From contig NZ_QAAD01000005.1 in the NCBI RefSeq assembly GCF_003046625.1, positions 124,001 through 188,000 on the forward strand: a stretch of DNA of 64,000 nt, given 5' to 3'. The notes beneath the pieces are model-generated. The model was not told the origin of the DNA. It did no database searches and saw only the letters and a program-made list of their open reading frames with translations. The translations under genes were made by a program, and so were the position numbers. This stretch comes from Mangrovibacterium marinum. Lineage in GTDB: Bacteria; Bacteroidota; Bacteroidia; Bacteroidales; Prolixibacteraceae. Shown here in pieces: positions 10,501-17,950 of the stretch (positions are counted from its first letter, which is position 1; each line of letters opens with the position of its first letter).

Positions 10501-11186
10501 TTTTCGTGTTTCAAAAACTCATTCACATCCTGGTAGCCACTTCTTGCCGTCTCAATATGGTGTTTTTCGGTATCCAAATTCAGCTCGAATTGCTCGTCGC
10601 TCAGCGAATTGATGATGGTTGTTTTGATGAATCCGCCATCGAGCGAGGAGTTCAGGAAGATGTTTGAAATTGTTCTTGGTATGTTTTGGTAGGCCGGGTT
10701 GTGCAGCAGCTGAAAGCGACTCATCCCTTTATTGGCGCCGTAAATAATGTCGCGGTACTCCGAATAGTTGAAGATTGGCCGCTGTACTTTGTAGCCCAAA
10801 CCATTTGCTTTGGCGATGATCTCGGTTTCGGCCAAAGCCTGGTGGTTTTGAATGAAAAGCTCGCGACTGTAAGGGCCATCGATAAATCGGAGACAAAGCC
10901 TGTTTAGCTTTTTATACAGCCATACACAAAAGTTTCGTTCAGCCTGACGAACTTCATAAATAATATACGAATCGGTGTTGGGGAAGTAGTAATCGGCAAA
11001 AGGGAGCTTTTCTTTGGAGATCCCTAGTTTCCGGGTATCCGCATTGTAGAAAAACAAGATGGCCCGCAGCAGGGTGCTTTTACCGGTTCCCTGCGTGCCG
11101 ATAAAGTGAATATTGCCATCCAGTTGTATTTCGTGGAAATCTACTTTCGCGCTGTTTATTAAGACGATTCGGTTGAGCTGATTCAT
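7572..11186 (-). CDS. jetC: JetC/MksB-like SMC ATPase of a Wadjet-type system
   Basis: 1204 residues with SMC architecture. A Walker A motif, GTQGTGKST, lies at residues 30-38. Very long heptad-rich coiled coils (about 230-500 and 590-850) surround a central hinge-like segment. The C-terminal head has a Walker B of the type CLIDEVGILHDSN, followed by ISFAGERNIRLINGSP. This matches the MukB/MksB/JetC family: ATP-driven DNA loop extrusion, with small circular DNA recognised and cleaved together with JetA, JetB and JetD. The gene follows jetB after about 100 bases and overlaps jetD. Confidence 0.87.
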   Translation of the reverse strand: MNQLNRIVLINSAKVDFHEIQLDGNIHFIGTQGTGKSTLLRAILFFYNADTRKLGISKEKLPFADYYFPNTDSYIIYEVRQAERNFCVWLYKKLNRLCLRFIDGPYSRELFIQNHQALAETEIIAKANGLGYKVQRPIFNYSEYRDIIYGANKGMSRFQLLHNPAYQNIPRTISNIFLNSSLDGGFIKTTIINSLSDEQFELNLDTEKHHIETARSGYQDVNEFLKHEKRAHNIVEFYDQLLSMEQEQKKIAWEIGAAYNQAREQERLSKDSFAVVAEQLKNQQDKITKIDADHRTGQSRVQNKLSVVIADIKKANRLAKEYAAQNIELVLAENDKKADYVAGLAQANAQLELLTANLKDVESQFQNEKQRLENQCQLQIIDFKNSKATESQQIQDKIAALNRNFYQHKEQLTKEYNQEKEKLNLQKTELEKRIAEVQFKIENISQKQFLEEELKALQQKRQEFEKLKVKSKARKKLAESTLISTQKEGENKVELLETKGSQQREDFKRQKKALELQIEQINTELQALSGSLVEFLDSNHPAWGQSIGKIVSKEILLHNNLNPTLSDGNNCYGLNLNLENLDPIRLSKTDLENKLAPLQQQLAEQNKAIEKQLIDLQDQKDKLQKKYNKQILDLKQEEKECTLEVEKSETGIEKIGLDINLLKEKAALQKQEAQKQEEARKHQLEVDKKEISELLSNRDEQHHKIVSNLQANTNAEEKKLKAKLMELVEQINITEARIKQEFQKQINELEAKRNKLLEEKGIDTTEIKSLEEKAKTWKAKLDKIEKNLQLVFNYQKDCKDYIDRLAEFQQARKELEANLEHAANLFANRMEKEQAILADFSKQRDELKMRLAGLTRELEAFKLFSQSQTFEELRNFVEHHDRADHWKCDENIRKLTNLALDYEKKQHTLTAKITEFAGYFNPNNCLGFETNLSGNKQFRAFAGNLKEFVREQKIVDYKTEVTRKYAMVLANIVNETNELLRKEEDVQKVIHRINADFRKSNFVGVVKSIEMRIQESSNKLIQMLRKIRNFQAENHLNYGEINLFNQDQAGSNDTEAVKLLENLLQQIGQAKSKAIRLEDAFDLEFRIRENENDTNWVSRLANVGSNGTDVLVKSMIYINLLHIFKTNGSKAQTDAMLHCLIDEVGILHDSNVTGLISFAGERNIRLINGSPNSHNEQDYRHIYMFRKNRQSNKTGITKLISHEL

Positions 11187-11290
11187 GCTGAATATAGACC
11201 TTTAATTCGTTGATTTTCTGTTTCTGGTATTCTTTTTCGCTATCTTCTTAATGCGATTTTTGTCTCGTTTGCGGACAAAACAAACGCTGT

Positions 11291-11875
11291 TTAGTTCCCG
11301 GAATTTTGGGCTGGGTTGGCGTTGGCTTCATTTTCGTCCTGAATATTGACCGCTGTCACCATTTTTTCCAGGTAATCCCACGAGTCCAGGATTTTCCATG
11401 TTTGTTCAAGTTCATTTTCCAGGTCGATAAAGCCTTCTTTTTGCATTTCCTTCAGCAAGTCGGTCAGCATCTCCTGGTAATTCTTTCCGGCGACCGTCTT
11501 TTTTCGAAGGTTTTGCAACTGTTCCTTCATCGGAAGGTTAATTTCCACCTGGTTCAGGATATCCAGTGGCTTAAAGCGGGCGCCCCGGCACAAGTCTTTC
11601 CGAAAGGTGGTAAAGAAGGCCAGGATGTCCAGCCAACGAAGGGCTTTTTCAATTTTACTTTCCACATTGGGATTGCTCTCATTGAACCGGGAAAAATAAT
11701 AGTAATTATTACCTTCCTCGAGTTGAAATCCGATTTCCCGGAATTTGGGTTCCAAATCGTCAAAATGCTCTTCGAGATAAGTGTACAAATAGCGCTGTTG
11801 GTTGTCGACAGCGTTGGAGCAAATGAAGTTTCCTTTGCTCAGTATTTCAAAAATTTCGGAAGTTCGGTTATTCAT
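11291..11875 (-). CDS. jetB: JetB/MksE-like subunit (DUF4194-type)
   Basis: 194 residues, mostly helical and winged-helix-like. It opens with NNRTSEIFEILSKGNFICSN and contains FREIGFQLEEGNNYYYFSR and RWLDILAFFTTFRKDL, consistent with the MksE/JetB (DUF4194) family that bridges the kleisin JetA and the SMC heads. The position between a JetA-like and a JetC-like gene supports this. The start is 13 bases after the jetA stop. A gap of 104 bases follows before jetC, longer than the other junctions, and could hold regulatory sequence. The tail (NEANANPAQNSGN) is low-complexity. Confidence 0.78.
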   Translation of the reverse strand: MNNRTSEIFEILSKGNFICSNAVDNQQRYLYTYLEEHFDDLEPKFREIGFQLEEGNNYYYFSRFNESNPNVESKIEKALRWLDILAFFTTFRKDLCRGARFKPLDILNQVEINLPMKEQLQNLRKKTVAGKNYQEMLTDLLKEMQKEGFIDLENELEQTWKILDSWDYLEKMVTAVNIQDENEANANPAQNSGN

Positions 11876-11888
11876 TTCGTGATTGGTA

Positions 11889-13118
11889 TTAATCGTTGCG
11901 CCGTGGCTGTGCGAAACCCGCAGTTGTTACACTTGCCGGATAAATCAAGGCGTATTCCAAATTTTCGTAGGTTCCGGTTTGGTCTGAAAAAGTAAACTCG
12001 GACTCGAATAAGGAGGCCAGGCGGCAATACAGTTGAATGCGCTGTTGGGGCGATACTTCGTTGTTGAAGCGGTGCTGCATGGTAAATGAAAACAGGTCCT
12101 GACTTTTCCCCAGAAAAATCTGTTTTAAGCTGTTCAGGTTGAACGATTCTTCGATCTGTTCCCGGCTCTCAAAAGCTTCATCGGAGATTGCCCCTGCTTT
12201 GTTCTGAGCCAGCAACTTCCGGTTGTTCATTTTATCGCGAACTTTGAAAATCAGCTTTTGCCGTTCTTCATCGCTGCCCAACGATTCGATCGCAAGACGG
12301 GTTCGAAAACTTTCAGCCTGGCTGATTGGAATGTCGGCATTTTGGGCCGCCAACTGGTAAAAATTCGTTCGCTCTTTCAGGTAGTGCTTGTCGCGCAATG
12401 ATTTCAGCAGAAGAACTTTGTCGACAATTTGAACCCTTTTCTCAATGTGGTTGAGATATTCAATAATCTGCTGTTGAACTTCAATCAAGTTGTGCACACT
12501 ATCATTTAAGGTTAAGCGCAACCGGTGTATGATTAGCTGTAATTCAGCGTCGGTTGCTGTTTTGAAGAAAAGATCGTCCTGAATCATTCGCTCAACAGCC
12601 TTGATGACGCCTTCCAGCGCATCACGCTGAGTTCTGATATCGGTTAACTTCTCCTTTTTAATGTCGAAGTTGATTTCCGTTTTATAGGTTTCATCGGTAT
12701 TGTTGCGGAGCGTTTTTACATTCTGCAGCGTCACCTGATCAATCCGCCGCAAATGTTTTTTGATTTTGGTCAGGTACTGCTCACGTTTTATCGCTTGATT
12801 TTCTTTCAGATAGTACGATTGGTTCGCTTTAATTTGATTCAGGTTTTCCTGAATATAAAGCACGTGAACGGTTTCGTCGACCTCCAGAAACTCCTCGAAG
12901 AACTCCTGTAGCCGCGATTCCAGACCAACCTGCGACTGGCCTCTGACCAAGAGGTTGTAGGCTGCCAATCGTTCCAGCTTTTCGGTGTCGTGATCGACCA
13001 GCGGTAGTATCATTTCCTCCTGAATCGGAAACATCCGCTTATCAAATAAGGCTGCAAACAACTTTTTGTGTTTGTTTAGCTCACCGATCAGTTCCTCAAT
13101 TTTCTCGAATTTTGCCAT
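11889..13118 (-). CDS. jetA: JetA/MksF-like kleisin subunit (DUF3375-type)
   Basis: 409 residues from ATG 13118; a TTG at 13151 would add 11 residues. The protein is rich in long helices, with an N-terminal winged-helix-like part (FEKIEELIGELNKHKKLFAALFDKRMF) and a middle coiled region (residues 130-260), as expected for the kleisin subunit MksF/JetA. It is the first gene of the leftward jetA-jetB-jetC-jetD operon. The identification leans on context as well as on its own sequence. The promoter must lie in 13119-13359, which is the stretch that would have followed mnmE before the island inserted. Confidence 0.75.
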   Translation of the reverse strand: MAKFEKIEELIGELNKHKKLFAALFDKRMFPIQEEMILPLVDHDTEKLERLAAYNLLVRGQSQVGLESRLQEFFEEFLEVDETVHVLYIQENLNQIKANQSYYLKENQAIKREQYLTKIKKHLRRIDQVTLQNVKTLRNNTDETYKTEINFDIKKEKLTDIRTQRDALEGVIKAVERMIQDDLFFKTATDAELQLIIHRLRLTLNDSVHNLIEVQQQIIEYLNHIEKRVQIVDKVLLLKSLRDKHYLKERTNFYQLAAQNADIPISQAESFRTRLAIESLGSDEERQKLIFKVRDKMNNRKLLAQNKAGAISDEAFESREQIEESFNLNSLKQIFLGKSQDLFSFTMQHRFNNEVSPQQRIQLYCRLASLFESEFTFSDQTGTYENLEYALIYPASVTTAGFAQPRRND

Positions 13119-13359
13119 CCCAATTTGCTTTCGAAACCAATTCCGAAGCAATCGGCTTTGGTTAGCGATTATAATTAATCGAAGCCCGAAAATAGTGATT
13201 TCTTGATTTAATCACAGAAACATTGCTTATTGATTGCAACACAAAGGTGGAAAACCAAATTAAAACAAAGCCAGTTGCATTATTTGTTGCCAGGCGGATC
13301 TATTGTGGCAATGCGCTTGGAGCATGAGCCGATCGCGTTGGATGACGGGTGGCTACTTC

Positions 13360-13371
13360 CCGATACAGAAA
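13360..13371 (-). repeat. distal attachment core (att) of the mnmE island
   Basis: Twelve bases, CCGATACAGAAA, identical to the core in the mnmE 3' end. Extending left, 14 of 15 bases match. On the minus strand it reads as the final codons of mnmE with a stop (FCIGK-TAG), which is the natural end lost when the island inserted. Confidence 0.88.
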
Positions 13372-13432
13372 ATCGTCTCAAAATATACACAGCTGAATGT
13401 CAGTCATATAGGCAGCGTCCTATGTTTTGTGA

Positions 13433-13449
13433 GGGACAAATAGGGGACA
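13433..13449 (+). repeat. two GGGACA arm-type repeats at the left island end
   Basis: GGGACA at 13433-13438 and 13444-13449. The 11-mer AGGGACAAATA (13432-13442) recurs at 43202-43212 beside the integrase. Direct repeats near both ends are typical of arm-type binding sites for a tyrosine recombinase or its excisionase; the role is inferred. Confidence 0.5.
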
Positions 13450-13533
13450 GGAAAGTTGGCAATAAAAGTGGAAAGATATTGTAAGGAATGTCAACTTACT
13501 AATTTGAATGCTTCTGTTCATGGAGAAAAAATA

Positions 13534-13574
13534 TTTACACTCTGAACTTGCACACTGCATTTTCAGAGTGTAAA
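13534..13574. repeat. perfect 13-bp inverted repeat
   Basis: TTTACACTCTGAA (13534-13546) pairs exactly with 13562-13574, leaving a 15-base loop. There is no T tract right after it, so it is not a standard terminator. It may be a protein-binding site near the island end, or the downstream hairpin of the 35-residue gene read on the minus strand. Confidence 0.6.
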
Positions 13575-13653
13575 CTTAAAATATTCATTCCAATAATCGG
13601 ACTTAAAAAACGGAAATACGGACTAATTTCCTTATTTCATTAATTCCGTTCAA

Positions 13654-13761
13654 CTATTTTTTTGATCCACCTGTTGATTTCGGAGGATTATTTCCTCTTC
13701 CTTTGCCAGACGGATTCCCCGTTGTGCTGGGTGCATCTTTAAGACCACTTGATTTTGCCAT
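13654..13761 (-). CDS. 35-residue Gly/Asn/Lys-rich small protein
   Basis: A small ORF read from the minus strand: MAKSSGLKDAPSTTGNPSG, then a KGRGNNPPKS segment ending GSKK and TAG. It is rich in Gly, Ser, Asn, Pro and Lys, with no hydrophobic core, so it is probably disordered and basic. I recall similar short GRGNNP-type proteins in other Bacteroidota genomes, but cannot show that here. The codons look natural and the frame is clean. It lies in an 800-base gap near the left island end. Function unknown. Confidence 0.55.
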   Translation of the reverse strand: MAKSSGLKDAPSTTGNPSGKGRGNNPPKSTGGSKK

Positions 13762-13898
13762 AATTTGATATTTTAAAGTTTTACGATAAGCAAATGGCTA
13801 TTGGCTTTTGAGGAATATTTATTCTTCCTTCAAACAAATTTACGATAGAAAAAGGAGGATGTTCCGTCTGCAAGTTTTGAAATTGAAAACCAATTTGC

Positions 13899-14160
13899 TT
13901 GTTGCCTTTATTTTGTGTTTTCAGCCAAATTGAGAATGGGATAGAAACGCAAATTTTAGTGATTTCCCGCTTGTTGCTGGAGCACGCAACAAATGTTGAT
14001 GGCTTGTTGCGCGTGCCTGCAACAAAATCTCATGAAGATTGCGCGTTGAATGTCAGTGTTTTAAATGTTATTCTTTTAAAATGGTCAAAGTATTCTGTTT
14101 GGGTTCATTATCTATGGATACATATGAGCCTGCAACAAATGTTGATGGCTCGTTGCAGGC
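13899..14160. repeat. cluster of GCAACAA/TTGTTGC hairpin repeats
   Basis: The motif GCAACAAATGTTGATGGC occurs at 13986 and 14132, each time flanked by complementary arms. GCACGCAACAA (13982-13992) faces TTGTTGCGCGTGC (14004-14016). GCCTGCAAC (14128-14136) pairs perfectly with GTTGCAGGC (14152-14160). Further TTGTTGC or GCAACAA copies are at 13899, 13971 and 14019. Two hairpins with the same loop suggest a REP-like palindromic element, a structured RNA or a protein-binding array. The open plus-strand frame through it looks like a by-product. Confidence 0.6.
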
Positions 14161-14290
14161 TTGTTGGTGGCTTATAATAATTTCAGGATGTACTGCACGA
14201 AGTGTCTGTCTAAGGGTAAATTTTTAATAATTCATTGTCCAATTCTAAAATTTCATTTTCACACTTCAATTTTTGATTTAGCGCCAATTT

Positions 14291-15190
14291 CTATTTGTAT
14301 TGATTTAAAGCGTTTTGATAAACATTCTTTATTTGACAGACCAGTTTGTCCGGACTGACAACTTTTATATTATCTCCCCATGATAAAATTTCCAACATGA
14401 AATCGTAGGTGAGAAATAGCCGCAAGCGGATTTTGACTTCCCTTTCGTTGTCTTCCAATACTTCCTGCGATTCGTGCAAAGGCATCGTTTTAATGTATTT
14501 GCCTTGATGAAGAGGGAAGGAGAGAACGACTTCTTCCGGTTCGCCTTCATCTGGTGTAATTATTCCGAAGCAATTCTGAAAATAGGCGTCAATAGAGAAG
14601 GAGCTTGGCTTCTTAAATTCATTTGTCTTAATTACCAGATTGGAAAGGCGATCCAGCCCCAAGGTTTTGACTTTACAGTCCTCTGTATCTTTTACTACCA
14701 AGTACCAACGATTCTTAAATTCTTTGAGTGCATATGCTTCAACAGTTCTTATGGTGGAAAAGTTATCCCAAAATTTCTGATAACTGAACTGAATTTGAAC
14801 TTCTTCTTTTATGGCTTCTATTATTGGTGCCAATTATTCAGAGCCTTGTGGATGTCGTTTCTCGAAATGCACAATTTGGAAAGTTGCTGTTCCAAGTTTT
14901 AGCGCATGAAAGGTATCCAAGGCCTCCAAACGCCGTTTTGTAATGTCCGACTCAGAATCCTCATTAATAAAGTAAACATCACGGCTTGTATCGTAGTCGA
15001 TGTCCAGCTCGAAGATGGAATTGATGTCTTTTATAATCCGGGAGAACTGACGTTTTGAAACATTAAAGTTCTCATCCTGCCATTCGGACTATTGGCTCAG
15101 ATAAGCATCAATTTTTTTGAATGAGGCCGGTGATTTACGGAGTCTGTTCAGAATGTGAAAATAGCGAAGGACGGTTTTGCGGTCGGACAT
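14291..15190 (-). pseudogene. WYL-domain transcriptional regulator broken by two in-frame stops
   Basis: One continuous frame of 300 codons runs from ATG at 15190 to the stop at 14291. It is interrupted by TAG at 15089-15091 and by TAA at 14834-14836. The N-terminal part (MSDRKTVLRYFHILNRLRKS) looks like a winged helix-turn-helix. The C-terminal 180 codons contain WYL-type sequence (NRWYLVVKDTED, then LGLDRLSNLVI, and a C-terminal WCX-like part). WYL regulators commonly control defence loci. The two stops leave only a C-terminal fragment with a possible TTG start at 14833. A related, intact WYL gene is at 38026-39039 in the same island. Confidence 0.8.
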
Positions 15191-15510
15191 GTGTTCTTAG
15201 GTTGCTTATATGTAGTTTCCAATTAAAAATCATCGATAAATTGAGAGTCAAATCTAATAAGATCCTCAGTCATAACGTGTCCGAGAGTATTTTTTGTTTA
15301 ATGTTCCTGATTTTTTCTTTTATATAGCCATAGATAAAACAAAATACATGACTTGCCTGCCAAAATAATCAGGGGTATTATCTACCTACTCATTATTATT
15401 TCTGAGCTATATTACAGCTTTCACATTGGGTTAAATAATTTTTTTTGACCTGCGCATATAGGCTGCATTCGTACGGTGAATCTTTGTTCTGTAATCAAAC
15501 ACACCGTGAT
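15191..15510. other. AT-rich intergenic region between divergent units
   Basis: About 320 bases between the broken WYL gene (leftward) and the six-gene operon (rightward). It should hold the operon promoter. T-rich stretches such as TATTTTTTG near 15290 resemble the Bacteroidota -7 element but have the wrong spacing, so I do not assign a promoter. Confidence 0.4.
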
Positions 15511-15975
15511 ATGCAGAATAAAGAAATTCAACTCTTTCAACAAGTAGGAATCGCTAAAGCCGGAAACTACAACTATTCAGAAATCGCGAATTCATTCAAC
15601 AGTACTGGATATACTTCACTGGCTGGCAATACTTACTTCAACTCGATCTGGTTTGTTGAAGGACTTGCTGTCCTGGCCGATATTGGTATTGGTCATACCT
15701 GGACCTTTCTGAACGGGCTCAAGATTGTCAATATCCAGGATAAAAAGCTCGTCTTTGACTCTTCCTACCATTGCCGTTATTACAGCAAACACGCTGTCAT
15801 TTCTACGGTTGTTGAAAAAGTCACAAGTCTTATTTTAGAATCTGCAGCCAAAGGTGGCTTATGTCTGAATCCACTTCATGTAGAGCAAAAAGTGCGTTCG
15901 ATTATTGTTAATGGCTTTGCCAAAGATCAACGGTATATGCTCAACTATAACACACAAAAATTCTTAAAAGCCTAA
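15511..15975 (+). CDS. unknown protein, first gene of the HAD-PRTase-DprA operon
   Basis: 154 residues from ATG 15511 (the frame is open further upstream to 15445, but that part reads as non-coding). No family is recognised. Visible features are a mixed alpha/beta composition, an aromatic-rich centre (WFVEGLAVLADIGIGHTWTF) and a helical C-terminus. It appears distantly related to the next gene: both have a strand-turn segment, then SYHCRYYSKH versus NVHYSRQK, then helices with a shared AAKGG/ATKG motif. No signal peptide or membrane segment. It lies four bases before the next gene, so the genes are probably co-translated. Confidence 0.7.
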   Translation: MQNKEIQLFQQVGIAKAGNYNYSEIANSFNSTGYTSLAGNTYFNSIWFVEGLAVLADIGIGHTWTFLNGLKIVNIQDKKLVFDSSYHCRYYSKHAVISTVVEKVTSLILESAAKGGLCLNPLHVEQKVRSIIVNGFAKDQRYMLNYNTQKFLKA

Positions 15976-15979
15976 CAGC

Positions 15980-16426
15980 ATGAATAATAATCTACCAGCA
16001 ATAAACAATACTAATTCTGACCTCTGCGGTAACTACGGACTTGAGCTACAAGCTTCCTACTTGGCTCCGTCTGGATTTAATTATCAAGCAGGAGTTCGGG
16101 AGCTAGACGGACTTATAATTGTTGAAGCAGTAGCCGAAGGTGTTGGCTGCACCTACCTCTGTGGAATCCGCGTTTTGAATAAAGCCGATAACACCTTAGT
16201 GGCAGAAATTAATGTCCCAAGGAATGTGCATTATTCTCGTCAAAAATGTGTTGATCTTGTTTCGAAGGAATTGGTTGATTTGTTGGTGAATGCGGCTACA
16301 AAAGGTCAGTATTGGATAGACCGCGAAGCTGCTTTGAGAAAAATCAACACGCTGTTGGACAATTGCTATTTCGAACAAAGTCGAAAATCTATTTTGATTT
16401 GGGCTGAATCACTAGGAATAATATAA
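15980..16426 (+). CDS. unknown protein, probable distant paralogue of the preceding gene
   Basis: 148 residues, no recognised family. The alignable core runs from IIVEAVAEGVGCTYLCGIRVLN through VHYSRQKCVDLVSKELVDLLVNAATKGQYW, matching the layout of the previous protein (FVEGLAVLADIGIGHTWTFLNGL ... SKHAVISTVVEKVTSLILESAAKGG). The two may be subunits of a heteromer or the result of a duplication. The gene sits four bases after its neighbour and 11 before the next. Cytosolic by appearance. Confidence 0.7.
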   Translation: MNNNLPAINNTNSDLCGNYGLELQASYLAPSGFNYQAGVRELDGLIIVEAVAEGVGCTYLCGIRVLNKADNTLVAEINVPRNVHYSRQKCVDLVSKELVDLLVNAATKGQYWIDREAALRKINTLLDNCYFEQSRKSILIWAESLGII

Positions 16427-16437
16427 AAGACTAATAT

Positions 16438-16647
16438 ATGATGAAGATTGCGACAAAAATTAGTCCTGTTGCAGGATTTGAATATCGATTAATCCTAAAT
16501 GAGGAGCGGCAGGTGATTGCTATTAATTACTATTTCAAGGGAAATCTCTTGAAGAAGGTTTCCTTAAAAAATAAAATGGCGTCAGTTGACTTCCACCTGG
16601 ACGACATTGTCTATAGTTTTCTGAAAGATACAGTAGGTCGAGTCTGA
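16438..16647 (+). CDS. small unknown protein (69 aa) in the HAD-PRTase-DprA operon
   Basis: 69 residues starting at a double ATG (MMKIATKISPVAGFEYRL). It looks like a small beta-rich domain with a basic stretch (FKGNLLKKVSLKNK) and an acidic end. No family recognised. It lies 11 bases after the previous gene and 47 before the HAD gene, all on the same strand. The tight packing argues that it is a real gene and not a chance frame. Confidence 0.6.
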   Translation: MMKIATKISPVAGFEYRLILNEERQVIAINYYFKGNLLKKVSLKNKMASVDFHLDDIVYSFLKDTVGRV

Positions 16648-16694
16648 CTATTAGTATCTCAAATACAACTAACATTTAAATAATCGTATCTGGA

Positions 16695-17324
16695 ATGACA
16701 ACCATAAAAACTGAAATCGTAGGGCAAGATTACTTAATTAGAAAGGATACAGTGTTCTTTTTTGATATGGACGGAACATTGGTTGATACAGACTATTCGA
16801 ACAATGTGGCTTATTTGGATGCAATTCAGAAGGTATTAGGTCTAAGCAATATAATCAAGTTGGAGCCACATTTAAGGTTAACAAGAACAGTGATAGCAAA
16901 ACTGATGCCATATTTGAATCAGTTTGAACTGCAACAGATTATTACCATGAAAGAGGTTTTCTACAAAAACTACTTGTCGCATACGACACTTATTCCAGTG
17001 GTTGTTGATCTTCTCAAAAAGTATTATCAAACCCACAGAGTAGTTTTGGTAACTAAAAGTTGTGAGGATCGAACCAATTTGACTCTCAAATACCATGGTT
17101 TAGAGAGTTACTTTGAAGAAGTGATTTTTCAAGGGCTCAGCAATCCTACAAAAAATAAGTATGCGTATGCGATAAATAAATTAAAAATTACCCCCGAGAA
17201 AATTATCGCTTTTGAAAATGAGCGCTCTGAGATAAACAATGCGATTGTAGCAGGAATACTTTCTACGAATATTTTATCACCTGATGATATTAACCAAAAC
17301 ACTTATGAAGCAGTTTACAATTAA
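16695..17324 (+). CDS. HAD superfamily hydrolase
   Basis: 209 residues with the HAD motif I DMDGTLVDTDYSN (residues 24-36), whose first aspartate is the nucleophile. Motif II is probably the T of VLVTKSC, the motif III lysine lies before the KITPEKI segment, and motif IV is FENERSEINNAI. The helical cap lies between motifs I and II, as in phosphoglycolate phosphatase or beta-phosphoglucomutase types. The likely reaction is removal of phosphate from a small metabolite. Its 3' end overlaps the phosphoribosyltransferase gene by 20 bases, pointing to coupled expression. HAD-PRTase pairs are known from predicted nucleoside-like metabolite pathways linked to Ter stress systems. Confidence 0.85.
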   Translation: MTTIKTEIVGQDYLIRKDTVFFFDMDGTLVDTDYSNNVAYLDAIQKVLGLSNIIKLEPHLRLTRTVIAKLMPYLNQFELQQIITMKEVFYKNYLSHTTLIPVVVDLLKKYYQTHRVVLVTKSCEDRTNLTLKYHGLESYFEEVIFQGLSNPTKNKYAYAINKLKITPEKIIAFENERSEINNAIVAGILSTNILSPDDINQNTYEAVYN

Positions 17325-17928
17325 GCCTAATAGTTATCTGATACAGTCTACTGATGGATTTCATCATACTAATTTTTACGGCTGTAAACATCCTGAGAAT
17401 CCGAATTTCCTATATAAAATAAAAAATGATCCTCACCATAATTGGTCTGAGATTCAGGTCGCATTAGCGAAGCAGCAACTAGAAGCAATTTTAATGCTTG
17501 ATTTACCTGTAATGCTAAATATTTTGATGCTGAGTTCAATGACTGTGTGTGTCGTTCCTCGAGCAAAAGCAGAAAATGTTTATCGCCCAGACCAACTTTT
17601 GTTTCGATCTGCAGTGCAGAATGTTACAAAGAATCTGGGTGGCTTTGAGGATGGAACGAATTATATAGTTAGAAACAGAAATACAAAAACGACTCATCTA
17701 CGTCTGCCTATTAATGGAATTATAAATGATGGCTCGCTGCCTTATCCTGGAATTACCTGCGATACTTGTTCTATTTCAAATGGTGTATTTGGGAAAGATA
17801 TCCTCCTTATTGACGATATTTACACCAAAACGGTAAATATCGATGAAGATGCTATTCAAGCACTGCTTAATGCAGGTGCGAATTCAGTTACATTCTATGC
17901 AGTTGCTTATACGGTCAGCAAATATTAA
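17305..17928 (+). CDS. phosphoribosyltransferase-fold protein
   Basis: 207 residues from ATG 17305. The type I PRTase PRPP loop is visible as KDILLIDDIYTKT (residues 164-176), with the two acidic residues and the final threonine. A C-terminal strand-helix-strand segment (GANSVTFYAVAYTV) matches ComF/amidophosphoribosyltransferase-like ends. The N-terminal part has a Cys/His-containing stretch (FHHTNFYGCKH) and CDTCSISNG, which may bind metal. The family moves a ribose-5-phosphate group from PRPP to a base or amine. It is encoded between a HAD phosphatase and a DprA-like gene, suggesting a modified nucleotide product. Confidence 0.82.
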   Translation: MKQFTIKPNSYLIQSTDGFHHTNFYGCKHPENPNFLYKIKNDPHHNWSEIQVALAKQQLEAILMLDLPVMLNILMLSSMTVCVVPRAKAENVYRPDQLLFRSAVQNVTKNLGGFEDGTNYIVRNRNTKTTHLRLPINGIINDGSLPYPGITCDTCSISNGVFGKDILLIDDIYTKTVNIDEDAIQALLNAGANSVTFYAVAYTVSKY

Positions 17929-17950
17929 TTAATCAAATACGATAGTAGAT

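Noticed and set aside
10212-10907. Two long plus-strand frames (151 and 73 codons) inside jetC
   Set aside because: They are antisense to the conserved SMC gene and have no independent support.
13230-13484. Plus-strand 84-codon frame crossing the distal att core
   Set aside because: It crosses the island boundary, has no family resemblance, and its centre is better explained as the displaced mnmE end on the other strand.
13899-14177. Plus-strand 92-codon frame through the hairpin repeats
   Set aside because: The repeated ATNVDG peptide is just the translation of the GCAACAAATGTTGATGG repeat; no ribosome site or protein-like pattern.
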